Below are positions 8,297 through 16,631 of a DNA stretch of 24,549 nucleotides, in pieces (within the stretch, counting starts at the first letter, position 1; every line of letters starts with the position of its first letter). Under the pieces are notes generated by a model. The model did no database searches. It worked only from the letters and a program-made list of their open reading frames with translations, and had not been told where the DNA came from. The position numbers and the translations under genes are program-made. The stretch comes from JBFMHP01 sp040752855 (GTDB lineage Bacteria > Pseudomonadota > Gammaproteobacteria > RBG-16-57-12). Location: positions 1-24,549 of the forward strand of contig JBFMHP010000011.1 of assembly GCA_040752855.1 (NCBI GenBank), given 5' to 3'.

Positions 8297-9331
8297 ATGA
8301 CTCAACCCAGTAAGATCTTGATCATCCGTTTGAGCGCCATCGGCGATGTGGTGATGGCCTCGCCCCTGATCAAGGCCTTGCGCCGCAGCTACCCGCATGC
8401 GCATCTCGCCTGGCTGGTCGAGCCGGCCGCCGCACCCTTGATTAAGCACAACCGCGATCTGGACGAGGTGATCCTGTGGCCCAAGCAAGAGTGGAAACGT
8501 CTTTGGCGCGAACGGCGTTACCTCACGGTGCTCAAGAATGTGCGCCGATTTAAGCGCGAGCTGCGGGCGCGCGGCTTCGATTTGGTGATCGATATGCAAG
8601 GCCTGTTGAAAAGCGCGTACTGGGCCTGGTGCACCGGCGCCAAACAGCGGATCGGCCTGGGATCGAAAGAAGGCGGTCAGTATCTGATGACCCGGGTGAT
8701 CGATCGTGATCTGGATGATGAGCGCATCGGCAGCGAGTATCTGCATCTGGCGCAGACCTTGGGGTTGGATCTGACTGGCTACGGCATGGACCTCGCGTTG
8801 TCCGCCGATGACGAGGCCTTCGCGCAAGGCTTTGCCGCGCAGCATGGGCGCTATGCGGTGATCTGTCCTTTTACCACCCGGCCGCAAAAACACTGGCGCG
8901 AGGAGCGCTGGCCGCAGCTGGCCAAGGGGCTGGCTGCCGAGCACGGTTTGCCGGCGGTGATGCTGGGCGGGCCGGGCGATGTGGACGCCGCCGCGCGCAT
9001 CCAGGCCGTGCAGCCGGAGATCATCAATATGGTCGGACGTTGCTCGCTCACCCAGAGCGCGGCGCTGATCAAGCATGCGGCTTTGTTGGTGGGTGTGGAC
9101 ACCGGGCTCACCCATATGGGCATTGCCTTCAATGTGCCGACGGTGGCGTTGTTCGGTTCGACCTGTCCCTACTTGAATACCACGCGTGCGAACGCCCGCG
9201 TGTTGTATCACCGTCTCGAATGTTCTCCCTGCCGGCGCAATCCCACATGCGATGGTGATTTCAGCTGTATGAAGCGCATCGAGGTGAGCGAGATATTGCA
9301 GACCGTCGATCAAGTGATGCCGCTGCCATGA
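8297..9331 (+). CDS. Glycosyltransferase family 9 (heptosyltransferase-like)
   Basis: 344 residues from ATG 8297. It has the GT9/ADP-heptose LPS heptosyltransferase pattern: KILIIRLSAIGDVVMASPLIKALRRSYP at the N-terminus, DLVIDMQGLLKSA, ICPFTTRPQKHWREERWPQLA for the donor-binding half, LGGPGD, NMVGRCSLTQSAALIKHAALLVGVDTGLTHMGIAFNVPTVALFGST, and a late CSPCRRNPTCDGDFSCM cysteine cluster common in heptosyltransferases. An upstream in-frame extension overlapping asnB1 is rejected because the family begins at KILIIR. It probably adds heptose to the inner core using ADP-heptose made by gmhA/hldE in this window. WaaC versus WaaF type is not resolved by eye. It overlaps the next gene by 4 bp (ATGA). 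Confidence 0.9.
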   Translation: MTQPSKILIIRLSAIGDVVMASPLIKALRRSYPHAHLAWLVEPAAAPLIKHNRDLDEVILWPKQEWKRLWRERRYLTVLKNVRRFKRELRARGFDLVIDMQGLLKSAYWAWCTGAKQRIGLGSKEGGQYLMTRVIDRDLDDERIGSEYLHLAQTLGLDLTGYGMDLALSADDEAFAQGFAAQHGRYAVICPFTTRPQKHWREERWPQLAKGLAAEHGLPAVMLGGPGDVDAAARIQAVQPEIINMVGRCSLTQSAALIKHAALLVGVDTGLTHMGIAFNVPTVALFGSTCPYLNTTRANARVLYHRLECSPCRRNPTCDGDFSCMKRIEVSEILQTVDQVMPLP

Positions 9332-10428
9332 GCACCCCTTTGAAGATCCTGCACGTCGAGGCGGGCCAGCACCTCTATGGCGGCGCGCTGCAGGTGTTTT
9401 ATCTGCTGCGCGGCCTCAAGGCGCGCGGGGTGGAGAATATTCTGGTCTGTCCGCGCGGCAGCGCCATCGCCCAAGCCTGCCAAGGCATCGCTACGGTCCA
9501 TGAGGTGGCGCTGCGCGGTGATCTCGATCTGCTGTTCATCCCGCGCCTGCGGCGCATCATCAAACAGGCGCGCCCTGATCTCGTGCATCTGCACAGCCGG
9601 CGCGGGGCGGATACGCTCGGCGGCATCGCCGCGCGTTTAAGCGGCGCGAAGTGCATCGTCTCGCGCCGGGTGGACAATCCGGAATCGCCGTTCATCGCGC
9701 GCCTCAAGTACCGCATCTATGATCACGTGGTGACCATCTCCGAGGGGATTCGCGCGGTGCTGCTCGCCGAAGGCGTGCCCGCCGCGCGGGTCACCTGTGT
9801 GCACAGCGCGGTGGATAAGGATAAGTTCGATCGCCCCTGCGAGCGCGAATGGTTCGCGGCTGAATTTGATCTCGCGCCCAACACGCGCGCGCTGGCGGTG
9901 ATCGCGCAATTGATCCCGCGCAAGGGCCACCGGCATCTGCTTGCGATCCTGCCGGAGGTGTTGCGACAGCATCCCGATGTCCGCGTGCTGTTCTTTGGCA
10001 AAGGACCGCTGGCAGACGAACTGCGCCAGGCCATCGTGCAGGTGGGCGTGCAGGACCAGGTGCGCCTGGCGGGGTTTCGCGACGATCTGGAGCGCGTACT
10101 GCCTTGCCTCTACGGCGTGGTGCATCCGGCGGACATGGAAGGGCTGGGCGTATCGCTGTTGCAGGCGGCGGCCGCCGGCGTGCCGATCATCGGCACTCAG
10201 GCCGGCGGCATTCCGGAGATCGTGCGCGATGGCGTCAACGGTTATCTGATTCCCCCGCAATCGCCGGAGGCGCTGCGGGTGGCGTTGTTGAAGTTGTTGG
10301 CGGATGAGGCCGACGCGCAACGCATGGGCCGCGCCGGCCAGGCGATCGTTACCGCTGAATTCTCGATCCAGGCGATGGTCGCGGGGAATCTGCGTGTCTA
10401 TGAACGTCTGCTGCGAGGTTCGAACTGA
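9328..10428 (+). CDS. Glycosyltransferase family 4, first copy
   Basis: 366 residues. N-terminal acceptor domain: LKILHVEAGQHLYGGALQVFYLLRGLKARG, DLVHLHSRRGADTLGGIAA, YRIYDHVVTISEGIRAVLLAEGVPAARVTCVHSAVD. C-terminal donor domain: VIAQLIPRKGHRHLLAILPEVL, RVLFFGKGPLADELR, VRLAGFRDDLERVLP, HPADMEGLGVSLLQAAAAGVPIIGTQAGGIPEIV. This is the GT-B, GT4 retaining-transferase layout. The usual E-x7-E motif appears as EGLGVSLLQ, with Q at the second glutamate. Start ATG 9328 overlaps the GT9 stop, and its own TGA shares one base with the asnB2 ATG (TGATG), so both junctions suggest coupled translation. Sugar and linkage cannot be told from sequence. Confidence 0.9.
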   Translation: MSTPLKILHVEAGQHLYGGALQVFYLLRGLKARGVENILVCPRGSAIAQACQGIATVHEVALRGDLDLLFIPRLRRIIKQARPDLVHLHSRRGADTLGGIAARLSGAKCIVSRRVDNPESPFIARLKYRIYDHVVTISEGIRAVLLAEGVPAARVTCVHSAVDKDKFDRPCEREWFAAEFDLAPNTRALAVIAQLIPRKGHRHLLAILPEVLRQHPDVRVLFFGKGPLADELRQAIVQVGVQDQVRLAGFRDDLERVLPCLYGVVHPADMEGLGVSLLQAAAAGVPIIGTQAGGIPEIVRDGVNGYLIPPQSPEALRVALLKLLADEADAQRMGRAGQAIVTAEFSIQAMVAGNLRVYERLLRGSN

Positions 10429-12248
10429 TGTGTGGCATCGCCGGCATGTTTCTCAAACATGAGGCCGCCGACGGCGCGCGCCTGCGCGCCGCCGCCGCGG
10501 CGCTGGCCCATCGCGGACCCGATGGACAGGGCATGTTTCTCGAAGGCGGCGTGGGCATGGCGCATACGCGGTTGTCGATTATCGATCTGGCGCATGGCGG
10601 CCAGCCGCTGTACAGCCATGACGATCAGCTCGTGCTGGTCGCCAACGGCGAGATCTATAACTACGTGGAACTGCGCCGGCAACTGGAGGGCGCGGGCCAT
10701 GTCTTTGCCACGCACTCCGATTGCGAGACCGCCTTGTATGCCTATCGGCAATGGGGTGAGGGGTTTGTGGACGCGCTCTATGGCATGTTCGCCCTGGCCT
10801 TGTATGACCGCAGCAAGGAGCAACTGCTGCTGGTGCGCGATCGCCTGGGCATCAAGCCGCTATTTATCCAGTCGGATGCCCAGGGCGTGTACTTCGGTTC
10901 CGAGTTGAAGGCGCTGTTTGCGCTGCGCGCGCAGCGGCCGCAGATCGATCCCACGGGCCTGGTGCAATATCTGCAAAACAACTTCACCTCGCGCGCCACC
11001 ACGCTGGTGGCGGGCATCGAACGGGTATTGCCGGGCGAGGCGGTCTTGATCGGCCGTGCCGGGATCATCAAGCGCTGGCAATACTGGACTCCCAATGAGA
11101 TCGCGCCGTTTTCGGGCTCCGAGGCGGAGGCGATGGAGCAGTTCGAGCAACTGATGCGTGAGGTGATGCGCATCCATCTGCGGTCGGACGTGCCGATCGG
11201 CTTGTTTCTCTCCGGCGGCGTGGATTCGGCGGCGCTGCTGGCCCTGCTGCATCAACAATGCGACGCGCCGGTGCGCACCTATTCGGTCGGTTTTCCCGAT
11301 TCCAGCGTGGCCAATGAACTTGCCGCCGCCGAGCGCATCGCCAAACAGTTCAACGCCCGCCACACGGTGTTGGAGCTGGATCAGGCGGCGCTGTTGCATG
11401 CCCTGCCGTATAGCGTCTGGGCCGCCGATGACCTGATGGGGGATTACGCCAATCTGCCGGTAGCTCTTCTGGCGCAGCGCGCCGCTCGGGATTTGAAGGT
11501 GGTGTTTTCCGGTGAGGGCGGTGATGAGGTGTTCGCCGGTTACGCGCGCTATCGCGCGCCGCGCCTCAAGCGCTGGCTGAAACAATTGGCCTGGCCCGGC
11601 TCGGGCGGATTTCGCATGAGCAAGACCATCGCCTCGCGCTGGGAACGGCGGCTGTACGGCGCCGTTTTGCACGCGCACCAGGATAGCTGGGCCGAGCCGT
11701 TTATCGCCTGCTGGCAGGGTTTGCCCAAGTCGATGCCGGCGCTGGCGCGCATGCAGGCGGTGGATATCCAGACCTGGCTGGCCGATGATCTGCTGGTCAA
11801 GGCCGACCGCATGCTCATGGCCTGGGGCGTGGAGGGGCGGGTGCCGTTTCTCGATCATCGGATCGTCGAATTCGGCTTGAGCCTGCCGGCGGCCATGAAG
11901 ATCGAGGGCAAGACCGGCAAGATGTTTTTGCGGCGCTGGGCGCAACGTCATCTGCCGATGGACCATGTCTGGGGCAAGAAGCGCGGCTTCACCGTGCCGG
12001 TGGCCGATTGGCTCAAGGGGCCGCTGCTCGATGAGCTCGAACGATCATTGTTGCGCAGCGCCGGCGTGCAAGAGTGGTTTGAGCCGCAGGGGCTGCGCGC
12101 CCTGTGCGCCCGCCAGCGTGAATATCATGACCAGACGCAGCCGCTGTGGCGGCTGTGGCAGTTTGCCATTTGGCATCGGTTGTTTATCGCGGGAGCGGGC
12201 GCGGAGCCCGCGGCGCAGGCCGATCCGATTGCCATCCTTGCGGATTAG
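10428..12248 (+). CDS. asnB: Asparagine synthase-like glutamine amidotransferase, copy 2
   Basis: 606 residues, a clear paralogue of the enzyme at 6472-8289. Both share Cys2 in MCGIAG, HRGPDGQG, TRLSIIDL, NGEIYNYVEL, SGGVDS at exactly residues 262-267, SGEGGDEVFAGYARYR, LLVKADRMLMAWGVEGRVPFLDHRIVEF and KMFLRRWAQRHLP...KKRGFTVPVADWLKG. No catalytic motif is missing. The two copies differ in many surface positions, so this is an old duplication or two separately acquired paralogues with different acceptors rather than a recent copy. Coupled by TGATG to the preceding GT4; the next gene starts 10 bp after its stop. Confidence 0.9.
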   Translation: MCGIAGMFLKHEAADGARLRAAAAALAHRGPDGQGMFLEGGVGMAHTRLSIIDLAHGGQPLYSHDDQLVLVANGEIYNYVELRRQLEGAGHVFATHSDCETALYAYRQWGEGFVDALYGMFALALYDRSKEQLLLVRDRLGIKPLFIQSDAQGVYFGSELKALFALRAQRPQIDPTGLVQYLQNNFTSRATTLVAGIERVLPGEAVLIGRAGIIKRWQYWTPNEIAPFSGSEAEAMEQFEQLMREVMRIHLRSDVPIGLFLSGGVDSAALLALLHQQCDAPVRTYSVGFPDSSVANELAAAERIAKQFNARHTVLELDQAALLHALPYSVWAADDLMGDYANLPVALLAQRAARDLKVVFSGEGGDEVFAGYARYRAPRLKRWLKQLAWPGSGGFRMSKTIASRWERRLYGAVLHAHQDSWAEPFIACWQGLPKSMPALARMQAVDIQTWLADDLLVKADRMLMAWGVEGRVPFLDHRIVEFGLSLPAAMKIEGKTGKMFLRRWAQRHLPMDHVWGKKRGFTVPVADWLKGPLLDELERSLLRSAGVQEWFEPQGLRALCARQREYHDQTQPLWRLWQFAIWHRLFIAGAGAEPAAQADPIAILAD

Positions 12249-12258
12249 GAAGCGTGTT

Positions 12259-13320
12259 ATGAAATCCATGCACATCATCGGCAGTCGCATGCTCGGCGGG
12301 GCGGAAAGTTTTTTCATGCGCCTGGTGCTGGGGTTGCAGGAAGGTGGGCAGGAGGTGATCGCCGTCAGTCGCGCTCAGAGTCTGGTGGCGCGCGAGCTCG
12401 CCGGCAAGGTCGAGCAATGCCACGCCGGCATGAGCAGCCAGTGGGATCTGCTCTCGCGCTGGAAGATTTCCCAGGCCATCAAGCGGCAGCGGCCGGATAT
12501 CGTGCAGACCTACATGACGCGCGCCACGGTGCTGACGCATGTCAAACCGAACGCCGGCACGGTGCATGTCGCGCGCCTCGGCGGGTATTACAAGGTCAAG
12601 CATTTCCGGCATGCCCATGCCTGGATCGGCAACACGAAGGGCATTTGTGATTTCTTGCTTAAGGGCGGTCTGCCGGCCGACAAGGTGTTTTACATCGGCA
12701 ATTTCGTCACCGAGCCGACCCCCACCAGCGCGGCAGGATTGCAGTCATTGCGCCAGCAATTGCACATTCCGCCGGAGGCTTGTGTCATCAGCGCCGCGGG
12801 GCGCTTCGTCCGCAAGAAAGGCTTTGATGTGCTGTTGCAGGCCTTTGCGCGGCTGCCGTCCGAGATCGGTGGGCGGCCGGTACATCTGGTCATCGCGGGT
12901 GATGGTCCGGTGCGCAACGAGCTTCATGCCCTGGCGCGGGACACGAAACATCCCGAGCGTATCCATTGGCCCGGCTGGCAGACCAACACCGCACCCTATT
13001 ACGATCTGGCGGATGTGTTTGTCTGTCCCTCGCGCCAAGAACCGCTGGGCAATGTGATTCTCGAGGGCTGGACGCATCGCAGGCCGGTGGTGTCGACCGC
13101 CACGCAGGGGGCGGAGGAACTGGTGAGCGGGGAAGAGGATGGCTTGCTGGTGCCGGTGGAAGATCCCGCCGCGCTGGCGCAGGCCGTGCGGCAATGCCTG
13201 GAGGATGAGAGCTTGCGTCGGCAGCTGGCGGAGGCCGGTCTTCGCAAGGTACGGCAGCAGTTCGGCAAGCAGGTGATCGTGCAGCAATATCTCGATCTCT
13301 ATCGACGGCTGACGGCGTAG
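12259..13320 (+). CDS. Glycosyltransferase family 4, second copy
   Basis: 353 residues from ATG 12259, preceded by AGGA. GT-B fold signs in order: MHIIGSRMLGGAESFFMRLVLGLQEGGQ (acceptor-side glycine loop), KRQRPDIVQTYMTRATVLTH, ISAAGRFVRKKGFDVLLQAFARLP, LVIAGDGPVRNELHALA, IHWPGWQTNTAPYYDLADVFVCPSRQEPLGNVILEGWTHRRPVVSTATQGAEELV. The E-x7-E motif is intact here (EPLGNVILE), unlike the GT4 at 9328. It is the last gene of the five-gene operon and converges on lpxL with 12 bp between stops. The longer frame from 11965 overlaps asnB2 and is not believed. Likely adds an LPS core sugar; specificity unknown. Confidence 0.9.
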   Translation: MKSMHIIGSRMLGGAESFFMRLVLGLQEGGQEVIAVSRAQSLVARELAGKVEQCHAGMSSQWDLLSRWKISQAIKRQRPDIVQTYMTRATVLTHVKPNAGTVHVARLGGYYKVKHFRHAHAWIGNTKGICDFLLKGGLPADKVFYIGNFVTEPTPTSAAGLQSLRQQLHIPPEACVISAAGRFVRKKGFDVLLQAFARLPSEIGGRPVHLVIAGDGPVRNELHALARDTKHPERIHWPGWQTNTAPYYDLADVFVCPSRQEPLGNVILEGWTHRRPVVSTATQGAEELVSGEEDGLLVPVEDPAALAQAVRQCLEDESLRRQLAEAGLRKVRQQFGKQVIVQQYLDLYRRLTA

Positions 13321-13332
13321 CGCAGGCCAGAG

Positions 13333-14253
13333 CTATGCTGGCCGATACGGATCGGCTTGGCCGCGCGCCGGCTTGAAGCGCCGGTGTACCCAGAAATACT
13401 GCTCGGGAATGCGCGCGATGATCCGCTCGAAGATCTGATTGATTTGCGTCTGGTCGGCGATGTCGTCGCCGCTGGGAAAATCCTTGAGTGCGGGCAGCAC
13501 GTGCAATTGGTAGCCGCGGCCCGCGGGCAGCCGTTCGCAGTAAAACGGGGTAACCGCCGCGCCGCTGATCTTGGCGATGCGCATGGTGGCGTTGGTGCTT
13601 TGCGCGGGGTGGCCGAAAAACGGCGCCTCGATGCTTTGTCTGCCGCGATAAGCCTGATCGGGCGCGTACCACATGATCTGGTTTTGCTTCAGTCCGCGCA
13701 GCACGCTGCGGATGTCATCGCGCGCGATCAGTTGTTCGAAGAACTGGTGGCGGCCGCGCTGGAACAGATAATCGAGCACGGGATTCTCGTGCTGGCGGTA
13801 GAGGCCGGAGACGGGGTGCCGCGCATGGCGATAGAACAGGTTGCCGGTGATCTCGATGGTGGTGAAATGCGCGCCGAGCAACAGCACGCCCTTGCCCCTG
13901 TCGAGCGCGGTGCGCAGGTGTTCCAGCCCGGTGATCGTCGAGAGGGCGCGCATCGTGCGTTCGCTGCCCCACCAGCTTAAGGCGGCTTCGAACAACATCA
14001 TGCCGAGTGCCTGGAAGTGCGCCTTGAGTACCTGCCGGCGTTGCGTCTCACTCCATTGCGGAAAGCAAAGGTGCAGATTGGTATCGGCGATGCGGCGACG
14101 GCGCTTGGCAAACGGGAACACCGCGCTGCCCAAGGCGCGACCCAGGTTCATCAGAATTCGATAGGGTAAGTGGCTCAGCAGCCACAGGATGCCCACGCCC
14201 AGCCAGGTGGGCCAGTGCCGGGGCGCGAGCGGTGGTTTGGGAGGGCGGGTCAC
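13333..14253 (-). CDS. lpxL: Lipid A biosynthesis acyltransferase (LpxL/HtrB-like)
   Basis: Inner-membrane acyltransferase adding a secondary acyl chain to Kdo2-lipid IVA. It has a hydrophobic N-terminal segment after APRHWPTWLGVGILWLLSHLPY, the catalytic H-x4-E (HFTTIE within GVLLLGAHFTTIEITGNLF), VSGLYRQHENPVLDYL, MWYAPDQAYRG and PEQYFWVHRRFKPA. GTG 14253 is chosen: it gives 306 residues, the length of E. coli LpxL, and aligns the HPRYW-like segment. An ATG at 14325 (and 14376) would add 24 (or 41) unconserved residues across a perfect minus-strand TATAAT, so these are less likely. Divergent from gmhA. LpxL and LpxM/LpxP are not separable by eye. Confidence 0.88.
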   Translation of the reverse strand: MTRPPKPPLAPRHWPTWLGVGILWLLSHLPYRILMNLGRALGSAVFPFAKRRRRIADTNLHLCFPQWSETQRRQVLKAHFQALGMMLFEAALSWWGSERTMRALSTITGLEHLRTALDRGKGVLLLGAHFTTIEITGNLFYRHARHPVSGLYRQHENPVLDYLFQRGRHQFFEQLIARDDIRSVLRGLKQNQIMWYAPDQAYRGRQSIEAPFFGHPAQSTNATMRIAKISGAAVTPFYCERLPAGRGYQLHVLPALKDFPSGDDIADQTQINQIFERIIARIPEQYFWVHRRFKPARGQADPYRPA

Positions 14254-14310
14254 GAACAACGATGGCCTTTTTGTTTGCGATGAGTGCGTCCGGTCGGCGC
14301 GATCGGTGAT

Positions 14311-14316
14311 ATTATA
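14311..14316 (-). promoter_or_regulatory. Possible -10 element of lpxL
   Basis: The minus strand reads TATAAT here, 58 bp before the GTG start chosen for lpxL. The plus strand of the same patch reads ATATTATAC and could contribute to gmhA transcription, which starts about 36 bp on. No convincing -35 was found at standard spacing. Confidence 0.4.
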
Positions 14317-14351
14317 CCGGGACATTTTGTTTCTAGCATACAAGGTGTTCG

Positions 14352-14906
14352 ATGGGGTTTGATCTGACGAAAACATTGGCCGAACATCGCGCCGCGGTGG
14401 AGGCCGTTGCGGCGATCGAGGCGCCGATCCTCGCTGCAGCGCAGTTGCTGAAAAGCGCCCTGGCGCGGCAAGGCACGATTTACATCTGCGGCAATGGCGG
14501 CTCGGCGGCCGATGCCCAGCACTTCGCCGCCGAACTCACCGGCCGTTTTGAAAAAGACCGGCGCGGTTATCCGGCGGTGGCGTTGACCACCGATACCTCC
14601 GCGCTGACCTCCATCGGCAATGACTACGGCTTTGATCACATCTTTTCGCGCCAATTGCAGGCCCTGGCGCGGCCGGGCGATGTGCTGCTCGCCATCAGCA
14701 CCTCGGGCAATTCCGGCAACGTGCTGCGCGCCGTGGAGTATGCGCGCGCCAACGACATCCGGGTGATCGCCCTGACCGGGCGCGATGGCGGGGCGATGGC
14801 GCGCCAAGCCGATGTCGCGCTCAACATCGCCATGCAGCGTACCGCGCGGATTCAGGAGATGCATATCCTGATCCTGCACATGTTGTGCGAGGCGATCGAG
14901 GCCTGA
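14352..14906 (+). CDS. gmhA: Phosphoheptose isomerase
   Basis: 184 residues, one SIS domain, the normal GmhA length. It converts sedoheptulose 7-phosphate to D-glycero-D-manno-heptose 7-phosphate, the first step to ADP-heptose. Signature stretches are IYICGNGGSAADAQHFAAELTGRFEKDRRGYPAVALTTDTSALTSIGNDYGFDHIFSRQL, ISTSGNSGNVLRAVEYAR and RIQEMHILILHMLCEAIE, with the catalytic Glu and His of the family inside HFAAEL and QEMHILILH. DiaA is a related SIS protein, but the RRGYPAVAL...D(Y)GFD pattern together with hldE 265 bp downstream supports GmhA. The ribosome site is weak (CAAGGTG, about 7 bases before ATG). Confidence 0.92.
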   Translation: MGFDLTKTLAEHRAAVEAVAAIEAPILAAAQLLKSALARQGTIYICGNGGSAADAQHFAAELTGRFEKDRRGYPAVALTTDTSALTSIGNDYGFDHIFSRQLQALARPGDVLLAISTSGNSGNVLRAVEYARANDIRVIALTGRDGGAMARQADVALNIAMQRTARIQEMHILILHMLCEAIEA

Positions 14907-14976
14907 GATAGACGATACACGGCAAAATGTTTAACACTCTCCCGCTTGATGGGGGACGACTGCATGATGCAACGTT

Positions 14977-15076
14977 CCTTCTCCCTTAGGGAGAAGGTCA
15001 GGATGAGGGGATACAATCAAATATTTTGCAGCTTGTTGATCCCCTCACCCCGGCCCTCTCCCTCAGGGAGAGGGGG
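14977..15076. repeat. Large imperfect inverted repeat with nested hairpins (MITE/REP-like)
   Basis: Two arms of about 36 nt face each other around a 26-nt AT-rich centre. The left arm (14977-15012) is CCTTCTCCC-TTA-GGGAGAAGG followed by TCAGGATGAGGGGAT. The right arm (15039-15076) is ATCCCCTCACCCCGG followed by CCCTCTCCC-TCA-GGGAGAGGG. Each arm has its own hairpin and the two arms pair with each other. The right hairpin is followed by seven T residues, so it may also terminate gmhA transcription. It fills most of the 265-bp gmhA-hldE gap; the rest shows no gene. Confidence 0.8.
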
Positions 15077-15083
15077 TTTTTTT
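15054..15083 (+). terminator. Probable intrinsic terminator after gmhA
   Basis: CCCTCTCCC-TCA-GGGAGAGGG forms a 9-bp hairpin followed by GG and a run of seven T (15077-15083). It is formed by the right arm of the repeat element, so the termination role may be secondary. Confidence 0.5.
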
Positions 15084-15171
15084 CAGGAAGCTGCCCCCCA
15101 ACTCGGGTTCAGGGATTCGTCCTAGCGTTAAGGGGGGAGAAGTCAAATCAGCGAAATAGTTTAGGTCCGAA

Positions 15172-16623
15172 ATGAAATTGACCATTCCCGCCTTTGAACA
15201 AGCCAAGCTCCTGGTGGTCGGCGATCTGATGCTCGATCGCTACTGGCAGGGCGCGACCTCGCGCATCTCGCCGGAGGCGCCGGTGCCGGTGGTGAAGGTC
15301 AATCACCTCGAGGCGCGCGCCGGCGGCGCGGGTAACGTAGCGCTCAACATCGCCGCGTTCGGTGCCCAAGTGGTGCTCGATGGTGTGGCGGGTGCCGATG
15401 AGGCCGGGGAAATCCTACGGCAGGTGTTGATCGACGCCGGTGTGGAATGTCAGTTTGAACGCCTGAGCGCGGTGCCCACCATCACCAAGCTGCGGGTGTT
15501 GAGCCGCCATCAGCAATTGCTGCGCATGGATTTCGAGGAACATCTCGGCGACTACGCCAGCGCACCGCTCGTGGCGCGGTTTCGAGCGCACATCTCGCAG
15601 GTCCAAGTGGTGGTATTGTCCGATTACGCCAAGGGGACGTTGGCGAGCGTGGCCGAGCTGATCCAAATCGCACGCGTTGCCGGCGTGCCGGTGCTGGTCG
15701 ATCCCAAGGGCAGCGATTTTGCCAAGTATCGCGGCGCGACTCTACTTACACCGAATCTTTCCGAGTTCGAGGCGGTCGTCGGCCCGTGTGCCGATGATGC
15801 CGATCTGGTCGCCAAGGGCGAGGCGCTGCGCGCGCAGCTGCATCTGGAGGCCCTGCTGATCACGCGCAGCGAGCGCGGCATGACGCTGCTGCAGCAAGGC
15901 TGCGAGCCCCTGCATCTGCCGGCGCAGGCGCGCGAGGTGTTCGATGTTACCGGCGCGGGCGATACCGTGATCTCGGTGCTCGCCGCCAGCCTCGCCGCCG
16001 GGCTGGAACTCTCCGAGGCCACGGCACTGGCCAATCTCGCCGCCGGCATCGTCGTCGGCAAGCTGGGCACCGCCACTGTCTCGGTCGCCGAACTGCGCAC
16101 TGCCATCCGCCAGCTGGAAGACGGCAGTCTCGGTGAGCGCTACGGGGTGCTGAGCGAAGAGGCGCTATTGCACGAGATCGCCCATGCCAAGGCCCTGGGC
16201 GAGCGTATCGTGATGACCAATGGCTGTTTCGACATCCTCCACGCCGGCCATGTCGGCTATCTGGAGCACGCCCGGCAATTGGGCGATCGCCTGATCGTCG
16301 CCGTCAACGACGATGCCTCGGTCAGCCGTCTCAAGGGGCCGACTCGCCCCATCGTGCCGCTCTCGCGCCGCATGCAGGTGCTGGCCGCGCTGCGCAGTGT
16401 CGATTGGGTGGTGCCGTTTTCCGAAGATACCCCCGAGCGGCTGATCGGCCGCGTGTTGCCCGACGTGCTGGTCAAGGGCGGGGATTACACCCCGGAGCAG
16501 ATCGCCGGACACAAAGCGGTGCGCGCCAACGGCGGCGAGGTGGTGGTGCTGGGCTTCGAAGAAGGCTGTTCGACCAGCGAGATCATCGCCCGCATCTGTG
16601 AGACGCACCCGCGCCAAGGATAG
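15172..16623 (+). CDS. hldE: Bifunctional heptose 7-phosphate kinase / heptose 1-phosphate adenylyltransferase
   Basis: 483 residues, matching full-length HldE. The PfkB-type kinase half (1 to about 320) has VVGDLMLDRYWQG, RAGGAGNVALNIAAFG, SDYAKGTL and DVTGAGDTV (258-266) with catalytic Asp264. The nucleotidyltransferase half (about 340 to 475) has TNGCFDILHAGHVGYL beginning at Asn350, including the HxGH motif, and AVNDDASVSRLKGPTRPIVP, then LVKGGDYTPEQI. It phosphorylates heptose 7-phosphate at C1 and, after GmhB dephosphorylation, forms ADP-heptose. GmhB is not in this window. waaA follows after 8 bp, so the two are probably cotranscribed. Confidence 0.95.
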   Translation: MKLTIPAFEQAKLLVVGDLMLDRYWQGATSRISPEAPVPVVKVNHLEARAGGAGNVALNIAAFGAQVVLDGVAGADEAGEILRQVLIDAGVECQFERLSAVPTITKLRVLSRHQQLLRMDFEEHLGDYASAPLVARFRAHISQVQVVVLSDYAKGTLASVAELIQIARVAGVPVLVDPKGSDFAKYRGATLLTPNLSEFEAVVGPCADDADLVAKGEALRAQLHLEALLITRSERGMTLLQQGCEPLHLPAQAREVFDVTGAGDTVISVLAASLAAGLELSEATALANLAAGIVVGKLGTATVSVAELRTAIRQLEDGSLGERYGVLSEEALLHEIAHAKALGERIVMTNGCFDILHAGHVGYLEHARQLGDRLIVAVNDDASVSRLKGPTRPIVPLSRRMQVLAALRSVDWVVPFSEDTPERLIGRVLPDVLVKGGDYTPEQIAGHKAVRANGGEVVVLGFEEGCSTSEIIARICETHPRQG

Positions 16624-16631
16624 CCACGCGC

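Noticed and set aside
14970..15085. CRISPR-like short repeats between gmhA and hldE
   Set aside because: The repeats are inverted arms of one hairpin element, not regularly spaced direct repeats, and there are no cas genes.
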